Part shown: piece by piece, positions 15,694-24,243 of the stretch
Layout of the letters: the number at the start of each line of letters is the position of its first letter
How positions within the stretch are numbered: position 1 is the stretch's first letter
Assembly (NCBI RefSeq): GCF_018132105.1
Contig: NZ_JWHL01000015.1
Coordinates: 1-62,281, forward strand
Origin: Methanocalculus chunghsingensis
GTDB taxonomy: Archaea; Halobacteriota; Methanomicrobia; Methanomicrobiales; Methanocorpusculaceae
Reading direction: 5' to 3'
Length of the DNA stretch: 62,281 nucleotides
Notes under the pieces: model-generated
Told to the model about the DNA's origin: nothing
Database searches by the model: none
What the model saw: only the letters and a program-made list of their open reading frames with translations
Translations under genes and position numbers: made by a program

Positions 15694-16598
15694 GATCGAT
15701 GTACCGGAATGAACCATTCGGTTCGGAGAATACCAGGCTCCGGCTTCCGGATATCGGAAAGATAACAAAGAAGATCGAGGATATCGGGAGCAGGTGGCCT
15801 GCACTCGGCCATCTCTACAGCACGTTTCTGTACACGGATGTTGTCGATCGTGAGGTGGAGCTGGCAGGACTGAAGCCCGGCAGCTCCATCCTTCATATCG
15901 GGTGCGGCTCCCTCCCCTTCACCGCACTCGCCCTGGCAGAAAAAGGATATGCCGTGACCGGAGTCGATAATGACCCCGCCTCCATCGCGGCAGCCCGGAG
16001 GTTCACCGAGTATCAGGGGGCGGGAGGAGCTATCACCTTCATCGAGGATGATGGTGCGTCGGTCGATCCCTCCCGCTACGATGCGATCTGGGTCTCCCTC
16101 AATGTCGCACCAAAGGAGGAGGTCCTGAAGAACCTCCTTGCCGGAATGCGGGAGGGAGGTGCGATCATCTACCGCAACCCACGAAAGAAGAAGTTCACGG
16201 ATCTCTATGAGCAGATCCTCCCCGAGACATTCGGTGAAGAGTACCATCACAGGAGAATACCGACAGACCGGGTGAAAGAGGCAGTTTGTATGAGAAGAGC
16301 ACCGTTTCCTGAAGAGATCCCTGAGGGGTCCTGTCATATCTCCCTTGAGGATCTTGGAACAGACCGGCCGGCAAGGATCCGGCATATCCCTGACTACTCC
16401 CTCATCCCGCCCCTTGGGCTGAGACCGGGAAAAGAGGTGATCATCCATTGCCGCCACCCGATGGGGGGACCGATCGTCCTCTCCGTGGAAGGACGGAGGG
16501 TGGCGCTGGCACGTGAGTTTGCACGCCGGATTTTTGTTACCGAGGCGGAGGTGACCGAGGGGTGGATCAGCCGGAAGGCCGTAGCAGGCAGAGCCTGA
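15690..16598 (+). CDS. Nicotianamine-synthase-like domain fused to FeoA domain
   Basis: 302 residues. Residues about 30-200 repeat the pattern of the preceding protein: SILHIGCGSLPFTALALAEK, GVDNDPASIAAARRF, YDAIWVSLNVAPKEEVLKNL and GGAIIYRNPRKKKFTDLYE. Residues about 225-290 form a FeoA-type SH3-like domain (LEDLGTDRPARIRHIPD, LGLRPGKEVIIHCRHPMGGP, SVEGRRVALAREFARRIFV). It overlaps the upstream gene by ATGA and the downstream feoB by 37 bases, so all three are co-translated. A SAM enzyme fused to FeoA links a small-molecule product or SAM status to FeoB-driven ferrous uptake, which is inference. The two SAM domains may form a heterodimer. Confidence 0.7.
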   Translation: MRSMYRNEPFGSENTRLRLPDIGKITKKIEDIGSRWPALGHLYSTFLYTDVVDREVELAGLKPGSSILHIGCGSLPFTALALAEKGYAVTGVDNDPASIAAARRFTEYQGAGGAITFIEDDGASVDPSRYDAIWVSLNVAPKEEVLKNLLAGMREGGAIIYRNPRKKKFTDLYEQILPETFGEEYHHRRIPTDRVKEAVCMRRAPFPEEIPEGSCHISLEDLGTDRPARIRHIPDYSLIPPLGLRPGKEVIIHCRHPMGGPIVLSVEGRRVALAREFARRIFVTEAEVTEGWISRKAVAGRA

Positions 16599-18292
16599 TC
16601 CTCCTCGTCGGCCCACCGAATGTCGGAAAGAGCGTCATCTTCAACAATCTGAGCGGGATGGCCGTCGAGATGGCCAACTATCCCGGCACGACCGTCGATT
16701 ATACCGAAGGAAAGGCAGATCTCGGCACCATCCAGGCACGGATCATCGATACCCCCGGCACCTACACCCTCACCGGATCAAATGATGCCGAGGAGGTCGC
16801 AGGCAGAATGCTCGAGGGGAACCCGGACCTCGTCGTCCAGATCCTCGATGCCTGCAACCTCGAGTCGAGCATCTACCTTGCCCTGCAGGTCCTTGAGCTG
16901 CGGCTGCCGACGATCCTCGTCATCAACCGGATGGATCTCCTCTGTGAGAGGGGCGGGGCGATTGATACCGCTGCCCTCTCCCGCGAGCTCGGGGTCCCGG
17001 CCCTGACGACCACCGCCCTCTCCGGAGAAGGGCTTGATACACTCAGATCCACCATCATTGAGATCCTCTCGGGAAAGCTCAATGCAGAGCCGAAGAGAGA
17101 GGTACCTGCCGAATGGGAGGCTGCCGAGCGGATCCGTGAAGCCGTAACCGGCGTACCGGAGAGTCGGCCCCCCACCCGGCGTGAGATCATCGGGGATGCG
17201 GTCATGCGTCCATGGCCGGGCATCGCCGTAGCGTTCGTTGTGCTCCTCGGGGTCCTGGCAATCGTCGTCGGGATGGGGATGGGGCTGCGAAGATTCATCC
17301 TTCAGCCGATAGTTCTTGGATACATCATCCCCTGGATCGATACCCAGGTTGCAGGGATCGTCGCCCCGGGCCTCCTTCAGAATATCCTCATCGGGGAGTA
17401 CGGGTTTTTGAATAAGGGTATCGAGTGGCCGTTTACGCTGATCCTCCCGTATATCCTCTCGTTCTACCTTGCGCTGAGCATCCTCGAGGACAGCGGCTAT
17501 ATGCCGAGGCTCGGCGTGATGCTTGACGGCCTCCTCGGCAAGATCGGGCTCACCGGCCCGTCGATCATCCCGATCCTCCTTGGCTATGGCTGCGGCATAC
17601 CGGCGATCATATCGACACGGGCACTCCCGTCCCGGAAGAACCAGATGATGATCGCCCTGATGGTATCGCTGAGCGTCCCCTGTGTTGCCCAGACCGGGGC
17701 GTTCATCTCGCTCCTTGCGGCACGATCAGTCCCGGCACTCATCTTTGTCGCATTTCTCTCTGTCGCTACCCTCATCATCACCGGGGCGATCCTCAACCGG
17801 CTCCTCCCCGGAAGGCCGACCCCGATGGTGATGGAGATCCCCGATCTCCTCCTCCCGAAGGCATCGGTTCTGGCAAAGAAACTCTGGATGAGGATAAAAC
17901 ACTATCTTGTTGACGGGGTCCTTCCGGTCATCGGGGGGGTTGCGGTTGCTGCTATCCTCTATGAGACGGGGCTGATGGCCCGGCTTGGAACATTCATGAG
18001 CCCCCTCGTCCGGGGATGGCTCCATCTCCCCGAAGAGGCGGCCGTCCCGCTGCTGCTTGGGGTCTTTCGGAAGGAGCTGACGGTCCTCCCACTCCTTGAG
18101 ATGGATCTCACAACCCTCCAGCTCGTCGTCGGGTCCGTCGTCGCCCTCTTCTATGTCCCCTGTGTGGCGATGCTTGCGATCCTGTACCGATACTTCGGGA
18201 TGAGATTCACCCTTGGGGTGCTCATCCTGACCACAGGAGCGGCATTTCTGATCGGCGGGATCATCGCCCAGGTGGGAGCGGTGATCTTCTGA
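16562..18292 (+). CDS. feoB: FeoB-like ferrous iron transporter, divergent
   Basis: 576 residues from the GTG at 16562, preceded by GAGG motifs. The G domain has G1 GPPNVGKS, G3 DTPGTYTL and G4 INRMD. Membrane helices begin at about residue 215. The Gate regions differ from the canonical family: LLGYGCGIPAIISTR in place of the usual GFGCNVPAIM, and SVPCVAQTGAFISL in place of CGARLPVY. The protein is also short, with little sequence between G domain and membrane. FeoB imports Fe(II) with GTP control. Its altered second gate may mean different metal selectivity. It starts inside the upstream FeoA-fusion gene and ends overlapping the flippase-like gene by one base. Confidence 0.85.
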   Translation: MDQPEGRSRQSLILLVGPPNVGKSVIFNNLSGMAVEMANYPGTTVDYTEGKADLGTIQARIIDTPGTYTLTGSNDAEEVAGRMLEGNPDLVVQILDACNLESSIYLALQVLELRLPTILVINRMDLLCERGGAIDTAALSRELGVPALTTTALSGEGLDTLRSTIIEILSGKLNAEPKREVPAEWEAAERIREAVTGVPESRPPTRREIIGDAVMRPWPGIAVAFVVLLGVLAIVVGMGMGLRRFILQPIVLGYIIPWIDTQVAGIVAPGLLQNILIGEYGFLNKGIEWPFTLILPYILSFYLALSILEDSGYMPRLGVMLDGLLGKIGLTGPSIIPILLGYGCGIPAIISTRALPSRKNQMMIALMVSLSVPCVAQTGAFISLLAARSVPALIFVAFLSVATLIITGAILNRLLPGRPTPMVMEIPDLLLPKASVLAKKLWMRIKHYLVDGVLPVIGGVAVAAILYETGLMARLGTFMSPLVRGWLHLPEEAAVPLLLGVFRKELTVLPLLEMDLTTLQLVVGSVVALFYVPCVAMLAILYRYFGMRFTLGVLILTTGAAFLIGGIIAQVGAVIF

Positions 18293-19293
18293 TGATCCAA
18301 CGATGGGAGGGGGCCGGAAGAATCTTCCAGGTAATCCTCGGTATCATCGTGATAGCCGGGATCATCGCCGCCATCGGGGTTGGGGAGATGATGGCCATCA
18401 TGAGCGGGATCACCCTCCCCCGGCTGATCGCCCTGACCCTCCTCCAGCTTGGAACACTCTACCTCACATCGACCATCTGGTATCTCCTCCTCAGGGAGAA
18501 GAGTTCAACCATCACCCCCTCATCGGTATTCCTGATCACGATGGCAGGAACCTTCATCGAGAGCATCACCCCGTCCGTCAAGCTCGGTGGAGAGGCGATG
18601 AAGATCTACCTGATGAAAAAGAAGAGCGGCCTCTCGTACCAGGAGCTGACCGGGGTGGCAATCGCAAGCAAGATCTTCTACCTCGTCCCGTTCCTTCTCA
18701 TCAGCCTCATCACCATTGTGGCAGCCTTCTTCATTCTTGATCTCCCGGCAGTTGTGTACTCAGCCTTTGCAGGGCTTCTTATCTGCTGCTGTCTCCTCTG
18801 TCTCCTCCTTTTCAGGACCGGAGAGAAAGAGCGGACAGGGAAGGATCATCCGATCATACAGAGGATACGGACCAGAACAGATGCTGCACGATCATTTCTC
18901 AGCAGGTCATCGGGGATGGCGGCGGAGATCGTCAGGGATCCAAAGAAGAGTGCAACCCTCTATCTCCTCGCCTTCATCGTCTGGGCATTCTATCCGGTGA
19001 AGGTATATCTTGTCGCATACCTGCTCGGCTTCCAGGTCAGCCCCATCGTCATCATCATCGCCACCTTCACCGCATATCTCGTCAGCATGATCCCCCTCCT
19101 CCCCGGCGGGCTCGTCACCTTCGAAGGAACGATGGTCCTGGTCCTCGTCTCAGGTGGGATGGCGCTCCCCGATGCGGCCGCAGTAGCCATCATGACACGG
19201 TGCATCACATTCTGGATACCCCTCCTCCTCTCTGCGGCAGTCACGCTCTTCTTTATCCAGGAGAGGAGAAGTGAGACGGTTTCTTCGATATAG
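18292..19293 (+). CDS. Flippase-like membrane protein (UPF0104 / LPG synthase TM family)
   Basis: 333 residues with about eight hydrophobic helices. The family pattern is visible in TMAGTFIESITPSVKLGGEA, MKIYLMKKKSGLSYQEL, and near the end LVSMIPLLPGGLVTFEGTMV with MTRCITFWIPLLLSA. This family includes the membrane part of lysylphosphatidylglycerol synthase and archaeal AglD-type proteins, which handle lipid-linked substrates. The start codon overlaps the feoB stop, so it belongs to the first feo operon, although a role in iron uptake is not obvious. It may simply ride on the operon. Confidence 0.8.
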   Translation: MIQRWEGAGRIFQVILGIIVIAGIIAAIGVGEMMAIMSGITLPRLIALTLLQLGTLYLTSTIWYLLLREKSSTITPSSVFLITMAGTFIESITPSVKLGGEAMKIYLMKKKSGLSYQELTGVAIASKIFYLVPFLLISLITIVAAFFILDLPAVVYSAFAGLLICCCLLCLLLFRTGEKERTGKDHPIIQRIRTRTDAARSFLSRSSGMAAEIVRDPKKSATLYLLAFIVWAFYPVKVYLVAYLLGFQVSPIVIIIATFTAYLVSMIPLLPGGLVTFEGTMVLVLVSGGMALPDAAAVAIMTRCITFWIPLLLSAAVTLFFIQERRSETVSSI

Positions 19294-19320
19294 ATGCACC
19301 CTGATTTCGGTTTTCAAACA

Positions 19321-19363
19321 GAAACCAAACAATGTTCGGCACCGGCTTATCTCACCCAAACAA
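19321..19363 (+). promoter_or_regulatory. Feo-type promoter/operator, copy 2
   Basis: AAACCAAACAATGTTCGG is followed by CGGCTTATCTC and CCAAACAA, aligning base for base with 15071-15112. TTCGG lies 43 bases before the ATG at 19378. A further TTCGGTTTTCAAA sits just upstream at 19306-19318. This suggests independent transcription of the second cluster under the same regulator. Confidence 0.6.
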
Positions 19364-19377
19364 CCAAAAGAGTAGTA

Positions 19378-19632
19378 ATGAGTCCACCAGATCCATTACC
19401 TATACCCCTTGATACCGTCATCACCGGGGAGAAGGCCAGGGTCGTGAGCGTCCGGGCGAAAGGGCAGCTTCGAAAACGCCTCCTTGAGATGGGCATCATC
19501 CCGGGTGCCATCATCGAGTCAATACGGGTAGCGCCACTCGGCGATCCCGTCGAGTTCCGGGTAAAAGGATACAACCTCTCCATCAGGAAAGGAGATGCCT
19601 CCTGTATTGAAGTTGTGATGGAGGTGGAGTAA
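19378..19632 (+). CDS. feoA: FeoA-family protein
   Basis: 84 residues from the ATG at 19378, chosen because it follows the promoter element at the same distance as in the first cluster. It is a single FeoA SH3-like domain: TGEKARVVSVRAKGQLRKRL, LEMGIIPGAIIESIRVAPLG, DPVEFRVKGYNLSIRKGDA. FeoA is a small cytoplasmic partner of FeoB. It is immediately followed by a second FeoA at 19634, one base after its stop. Confidence 0.9.
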   Translation: MSPPDPLPIPLDTVITGEKARVVSVRAKGQLRKRLLEMGIIPGAIIESIRVAPLGDPVEFRVKGYNLSIRKGDASCIEVVMEVE

Positions 19633-19633
19633 G

Positions 19634-19873
19634 ATGGCATCATGTCCACTCTCCCTCATCGCCCCGGGAACGAACGCCACCGTCACCATGGTGAACGCCG
19701 GAGAAGGGCTCCGCCGCCGCCTCTATGAGCTTGGACTCGTCCCTGAGGCGAACGTGACGGTTGTTACGGCAGATCGCGGCTCGATCATCGTCTCTGTCGC
19801 CGGATGCCGGTATGCACTCTCCCGTGGCATGGCGATGAAGATTCTGGTTGCACCGGAGATGGTTGCTGTATGA
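19634..19873 (+). CDS. feoA: FeoA-family protein, second copy
   Basis: 79 residues, a lone FeoA domain: LSLIAPGTNATVTMVNAGEG, LRRRLYELGLVPEANVTVVT, VAGCRYALSRGMAMKILVAP. It differs from the preceding FeoA in lacking the long acidic N-terminal lead. Its stop overlaps the start of feoB (ATGA at 19870-19873), so it is probably the FeoA closest in function to that FeoB. Two tandem FeoA genes before one feoB suggest a heteromeric regulator. Confidence 0.9.
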   Translation: MASCPLSLIAPGTNATVTMVNAGEGLRRRLYELGLVPEANVTVVTADRGSIIVSVAGCRYALSRGMAMKILVAPEMVAV

Positions 19874-21870
19874 AGAAGGCGATCACCGTTGCCCTTGCAG
19901 GCAACCCGAATGTCGGGAAGACGACCCTCTTCAATACCCTGACCGGATCACGGCAGCATGTCGGAAACTGGCCCGGCGTCACCGTTGAGAAGAAGGAGGG
20001 AATCCGTGAATATTCCGGCAGAACGATCGAGGTGACCGATCTCCCCGGCACCTACAGCCTGACGGCATACTCGGCTGATGAGGTCGTCGCCCGGAACTTC
20101 ATCATCGAGGACCGCCCGGATGTCGTCGTCCAGGTGGTGGATGCCTCAAACCTGGAACGGAACCTCTACCTGACGATGCAGCTTGCCGAGCTTGGCAGGC
20201 CGGTCATCATCGCCCTGAATATGGTCGATGTTGCGGAGGGACGGGGCGACACCATCGATGAGAAACGCCTCGCCGAACTCCTTGCGATGCCGGTCATCCG
20301 GACGGTCGGGACATCCGGGGAGGGTCTTCTGGATCTCCTTGACGCAGTCGTTGCAATTGCGGCAAAAGGGGAGAAGCATACCCATACCATCGGATACGGG
20401 GATGATGCCGAGGCGCTCATCTCCGATCTCGTCGGGATCCTCGATGATGATCCTGATCTTGCTCCCCGTTACCCGCTCCGCTGGCTCGCCGTCCGCCTCA
20501 TCGAAGGGGATGCGGATATCAGAAGGGTCGTCTCCGGGAGCAGTGTCGGCGATGCCGTCTCTGCACGGCTTGCCGATATCGATTTTGATGAGTACGAGGC
20601 GACCCTTGCAGACAAGCGGTACGAGGCGATCGGCGCCATCCTTCCGCAGGCCTGTACAATCTGTGTCCGGAAGATGACCGGGTCAGATATGATCGACCGG
20701 GTCGTCACCAACAAGTACCTCGGCATCCCGATCTTCCTCGCCCTGATGTGGGGGGCATTCCAGCTCACCTTCGCGGTTGCAGAGCCGTTCATGGCGGGGA
20801 TCGAGTATATCTTCGGCTGGCTCGGTGAAGGGGTGGCCGCATCGGTCGGTCCCGAATGGCTCGCCTCCCTCCTCGGGGACGGCGTCATCGGGGGTGTCGG
20901 GGGTGTCCTCGTCTTCGTCCCGAATATCTTCATCCTCTTCCTGATCCTCTCGATCCTTGAGGGGAGCGGGTACCTTGCCCGTGGGGCATTCATCATGGAC
21001 CGGCTGATGTACGCGATAGGTCTGCCGGGCAAATCCTTCATCCCGATGTTGATGGGCTTTGGCTGCAATGTTCCCGCCATCATGTCCACCCGGACGATCG
21101 AGGATGAACGGGACCGGCTCATCACCATCCTGGTCAATCCCTTCATCTCCTGTGGAGCACGCCTCCCGGTCTATATCCTCTTTGCAGGTGTCTTCTTCGG
21201 CCGGGATGCAGGGAATGTCATCTTCGGGATGTATATCCTCGGTATCCTCGTTGCCATCCTCTCGGCAAAACTCTTCAGGAGCACCGTCTTACCGGGCGAG
21301 TCCTCCCCGTTCATCATGGAGATGCCCCCCTACCGGATACCGACCCTGAAGAACGCACTCCTCAACATGTGGGAGAAGGGATCGACCTACCTGAAGAAGG
21401 CCGGAGGGATCATCCTCATCGGGTCGCTCATCGTCTGGTTCCTGGCATCATATCCGGCAGGTGTCGGATATGGGAGTGAAGAGAGCTTCGCCGGGATGAT
21501 CGGAAAGTTCGTCGAGCCACTCGTCGCCCCCCTCGGCCTGGACTGGAAGATCGCGGTTGCACTCATCTTCGGGTTCGTTGCAAAGGAGATCGTCGTCAGT
21601 TCGCTTGGTGTCCTCTATGGGGCAGAGGAGGGGTCAGCCGCCCTCTCTGACGCACTCCTTGCAGACCCCGCCCTCTCGGCGGCGGGTGCCCTTGCGGTGA
21701 TGGTCTTTGTCCTGCTGTATATGCCCTGTGTCGCAACACTTGCGGTCATCAAAAAAGAGACGGGGTCATGGCGCTGGGCAGGCTTCTCGGTCCTCTATGG
21801 ACTGGTGGTTGCATGGTCACTGGCGTTTGTCACCTTCCATGTGGCCGGATTCTTCCTTGGAGGTGCATAA
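19870..21870 (+). CDS. feoB: Ferrous iron transporter FeoB, canonical
   Basis: 666 residues from the ATG at 19870 (MKKAITVALAGNPNVGKTT). G-protein motifs: G1 GNPNVGKT, G3 DLPGTYSLTAYSADE, G4 LNMVDVA. The membrane part shows both canonical Gate motifs, LMGFGCNVPAIMSTR and FISCGARLPVYILF, plus the terminal YMPCVATLAVIKKETGSWRW. It takes up Fe(II), needed for the FeS-rich hydrogenases and dehydrogenases of methanogens. Overlap with feoA and the three-base gap to the next gene indicate one operon. This is the typical archaeal FeoB, in contrast to the divergent copy at 16562. Confidence 0.97.
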   Translation: MKKAITVALAGNPNVGKTTLFNTLTGSRQHVGNWPGVTVEKKEGIREYSGRTIEVTDLPGTYSLTAYSADEVVARNFIIEDRPDVVVQVVDASNLERNLYLTMQLAELGRPVIIALNMVDVAEGRGDTIDEKRLAELLAMPVIRTVGTSGEGLLDLLDAVVAIAAKGEKHTHTIGYGDDAEALISDLVGILDDDPDLAPRYPLRWLAVRLIEGDADIRRVVSGSSVGDAVSARLADIDFDEYEATLADKRYEAIGAILPQACTICVRKMTGSDMIDRVVTNKYLGIPIFLALMWGAFQLTFAVAEPFMAGIEYIFGWLGEGVAASVGPEWLASLLGDGVIGGVGGVLVFVPNIFILFLILSILEGSGYLARGAFIMDRLMYAIGLPGKSFIPMLMGFGCNVPAIMSTRTIEDERDRLITILVNPFISCGARLPVYILFAGVFFGRDAGNVIFGMYILGILVAILSAKLFRSTVLPGESSPFIMEMPPYRIPTLKNALLNMWEKGSTYLKKAGGIILIGSLIVWFLASYPAGVGYGSEESFAGMIGKFVEPLVAPLGLDWKIAVALIFGFVAKEIVVSSLGVLYGAEEGSAALSDALLADPALSAAGALAVMVFVLLYMPCVATLAVIKKETGSWRWAGFSVLYGLVVAWSLAFVTFHVAGFFLGGA

Positions 21871-21873
21871 GCG

Positions 21874-22314
21874 ATGTCAGAATATCAGAAACGGATCTTT
21901 GCGGCACTCCTTGGTGTCCTCTATCTCCTCGCAGGAGCGGCCACCATCATCGCAGTCGCCATCCCGGAGATCGGGATCTTTGAGGTCCTCGGGATCTCCG
22001 GCGATCCGGCAGGCGGGTTCATCCTCATCGTCATCGGAGGAACCCTCTTCTATGGGTACCTGGAGCTCTCAAAAGGGATCCATGAAGGGGTCGCGTTCCT
22101 GCATGTCGGGATCGCCCTCGCCCTCGTCTTCGGGATGATCCAGCTCCTCTCGACCGGGGCAGAGTTTGCCACAATGGCACTCTTTGAGGATGAGGCGATC
22201 ACCCTCGGGATGCTGAGAGAGGAGATTGTACCGGTACTGTACCTTGCCCTCATCGCCCTTGCCGGGTTCATCGCATGGGGGAAGGAGTTCTCTGCCGGCC
22301 TGTTGCGGGGCTGA
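21874..22314 (+). CDS. Small membrane protein of the feo operon
   Basis: 146 residues with four hydrophobic helices (about 8-30, 45-65, 73-93, 115-138). Loops contain EIGIFEVLGISGDPAGG and MALFEDEAITLGMLREE. I do not recognise a named family, but it lies three bases after feoB and three bases before the FeoC-like gene. It could be an accessory subunit of the transporter, standing between FeoB and its regulator. No metal-binding motif is visible. Confidence 0.75.
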   Translation: MSEYQKRIFAALLGVLYLLAGAATIIAVAIPEIGIFEVLGISGDPAGGFILIVIGGTLFYGYLELSKGIHEGVAFLHVGIALALVFGMIQLLSTGAEFATMALFEDEAITLGMLREEIVPVLYLALIALAGFIAWGKEFSAGLLRG

Positions 22315-22316
22315 GC

Positions 22317-22574
22317 ATGTTTGCAGATATCGCAGAGAAGATAGTGGCAGGGGGTGGTGCCCTCCCACTCCTTGCACTGGACCTTGGGATCACCCAGGAC
22401 CAGCTCAGGGAGCGGCTCGCCATGATGGAGCATATGGGCTATCTTTCCCGCCCGGAGTGTTCCCCGGAAGAGCAGGCCACAACAGGCTGCGGCTGCTGCT
22501 CCGGGTGTTCGAAGGAGTCGGGGGACCGGTTCTTCCTCACCGAAAAAGGGATGAAGCTCATCCGAAAGGGATGA
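22317..22574 (+). CDS. FeoC-like winged-helix protein with Cys cluster
   Basis: 85 residues. The N-terminal half is a winged helix (ALPLLALDLGITQDQLRERL, AMMEHMGYLSR). A Cys-rich insertion follows (TGCGCCSGCSKESG), then a short strand and helix (RFFLTEKGMKLIRKG). FeoC proteins are small winged-helix partners of FeoB that often bind an FeS cluster through clustered Cys, fitting its place at the end of the feo operon. Cluster binding would let it report iron or oxygen status. The last 17 bases overlap the convergent serine hydrolase gene. Confidence 0.8.
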   Translation: MFADIAEKIVAGGGALPLLALDLGITQDQLRERLAMMEHMGYLSRPECSPEEQATTGCGCCSGCSKESGDRFFLTEKGMKLIRKG

Positions 22575-24243
22575 GCAGACCCCAGTACTGAAGCCATCCG
22601 AGATAGAGGATCAGAAGGGCGGCCAGAAGTCGCCCTTCCTTTTTTTTGAGCAGAGATCGTCCGGAGAAGAGCAGAAGCACTGCAATTGCCATCGGCATCC
22701 AGAGGATGATCCCAAAGAACGCCGGGGGACCGAAGAGGAGCCCTGACACCTCCATTGAACCGAAGAAGAGTATCGGGAAGAGGGCGGCAAGCCCGGAGAG
22801 GAGAATGATCACCCGGTACTCCTCTCCTTTGAGGGTCCGCAGGCCCCCGATCAGGGCAGCCGAGAGGAAGAGGCCGGAGAAGATGATGAGGAGTGCCAGA
22901 TGAAGATCCGGCACCTCGTACCATACCGCCCTCCTCCAGGCTATCATCGGTGTCTCTCCCATGAAGAGCCAGTTGTCCCCCTCTCTCGTCTCAAAGACGA
23001 GCTGGCCGGGAGTATTGATGCCGAGGAAGTACCCCGGTTCCGCCTCGATGTACCTGCCATCCCCGATGATGAGGGAGTCGTCCTTTGCGGTGACGGTGAT
23101 CACCTTCCGGGCGGGGGCAACCACCCGGATGAACGCCTCAAACCCGGTCTCCGGGCTCCGGGTGGAGAGATAGGTCCCGGCATACTCTTCCTTCGATCCC
23201 GGCACCGGATCGGTGATCGCCGCTCCCGGTGCAGCATCGCCGGTGAAGAGGCTGAGAAGATCATACCGCCTCGATGACCCCCCGGTTCCGGTATAGCAGA
23301 TAAAGATCCCAAGATCTTCCTCGGGAATGATGGCAAGGAGGGACGAGGCGCCGGGAACATCCCCTGAATGCATCAGGATACGGGTATCTCCCCGGTACTG
23401 CTCCATATACCCCCCCTCGGTGATGCCGGGGAGGCGGGGATCATGGGTGAAGATCTGCTCGTATTCGTTATCGGACTCAAGCTCATGCATCATGAAGATC
23501 GCCATATCCTCAGCCGTTGCATACATCCCCCCTGCCGGGAGAGGGGCGGGATAGAGAGAGATCCCCCCGGTGAGGGCGGGCCCGGGATACCGTGCAGCAA
23601 GGAACGGGGGAAGGGGATCAAACCCGGTCGAGGACATCCCATACGGGGTGAGGATCGTCTCCCGGATGTACTGGCTGTACGTCATCCCGGATACCTCTTC
23701 TATGAGAGCCCCGGCGAGGAGTGCCCCGCTGTTTGAGTACGCGGCGACATGCCCGGCCGGCCGGACCCGTGGAGGCTGGTTCTTCAAAAAGGTCTCATAT
23801 GGGGAGAGAAGCTCTGCGGGATCCCGGACGAAGAGGCCGGTGATCCGCTCATCAAGGCCGGAGGTATGGGTCATCAGGTGGATGGGGGTGATGGGGTCGG
23901 GGTAGGTCGGAGGAATGATCGGCTCAGGAAGATAGAGGTTGACGTCTCCGTTGAGGTCGAGCCGCCCCTCATCTGCAAGCTGTTCCATCGCTTTCCAGGT
24001 GAAGAGCTTCGTCACCGAACCGATAGGAAGGAGAGTCCCATTGGGGTCGAGGGGATAGTTCCCACCCCTGTCCGCAGTCCCGTACCCGTTCAGATGAATG
24101 ATCTGCCCCTCATGGACAACGGCAAGGACCGCCCCGGTTATCCCGGGATCCTCGAGATCCGCTTCGATCCATGCATCGGGATCGATGGCGGCAACGGGTG
24201 TGACGAGGCTCGTACAAAGAAGAAAAAGGAGGAGCCGGATCAT
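22558..24243 (-). CDS. Exported serine hydrolase (class C beta-lactamase type)
   Basis: 561 residues. A signal peptide (RLLLFLLCTSLVTPVAA) is followed by a beta-lactamase/penicillin-binding-like domain: SxxK in LPIGSVTKLFTWKAMEQL, YSN in HVAAYSNSGALLAGALIEE, and HSG in LMHSGDVPGASSLLAI. Residues about 440-561 hold four hydrophobic helices, anchoring the protein in the membrane with the catalytic domain outside. Members act as peptidases or esterases; archaea with pseudomurein or S-layers use them for unknown substrates. The start overlaps the end of the SagB-like gene by four bases, implying a two-gene operon. Confidence 0.85.
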   Translation of the reverse strand: MIRLLLFLLCTSLVTPVAAIDPDAWIEADLEDPGITGAVLAVVHEGQIIHLNGYGTADRGGNYPLDPNGTLLPIGSVTKLFTWKAMEQLADEGRLDLNGDVNLYLPEPIIPPTYPDPITPIHLMTHTSGLDERITGLFVRDPAELLSPYETFLKNQPPRVRPAGHVAAYSNSGALLAGALIEEVSGMTYSQYIRETILTPYGMSSTGFDPLPPFLAARYPGPALTGGISLYPAPLPAGGMYATAEDMAIFMMHELESDNEYEQIFTHDPRLPGITEGGYMEQYRGDTRILMHSGDVPGASSLLAIIPEEDLGIFICYTGTGGSSRRYDLLSLFTGDAAPGAAITDPVPGSKEEYAGTYLSTRSPETGFEAFIRVVAPARKVITVTAKDDSLIIGDGRYIEAEPGYFLGINTPGQLVFETREGDNWLFMGETPMIAWRRAVWYEVPDLHLALLIIFSGLFLSAALIGGLRTLKGEEYRVIILLSGLAALFPILFFGSMEVSGLLFGPPAFFGIILWMPMAIAVLLLFSGRSLLKKKEGRLLAALLILYLGWLQYWGLLIPFG

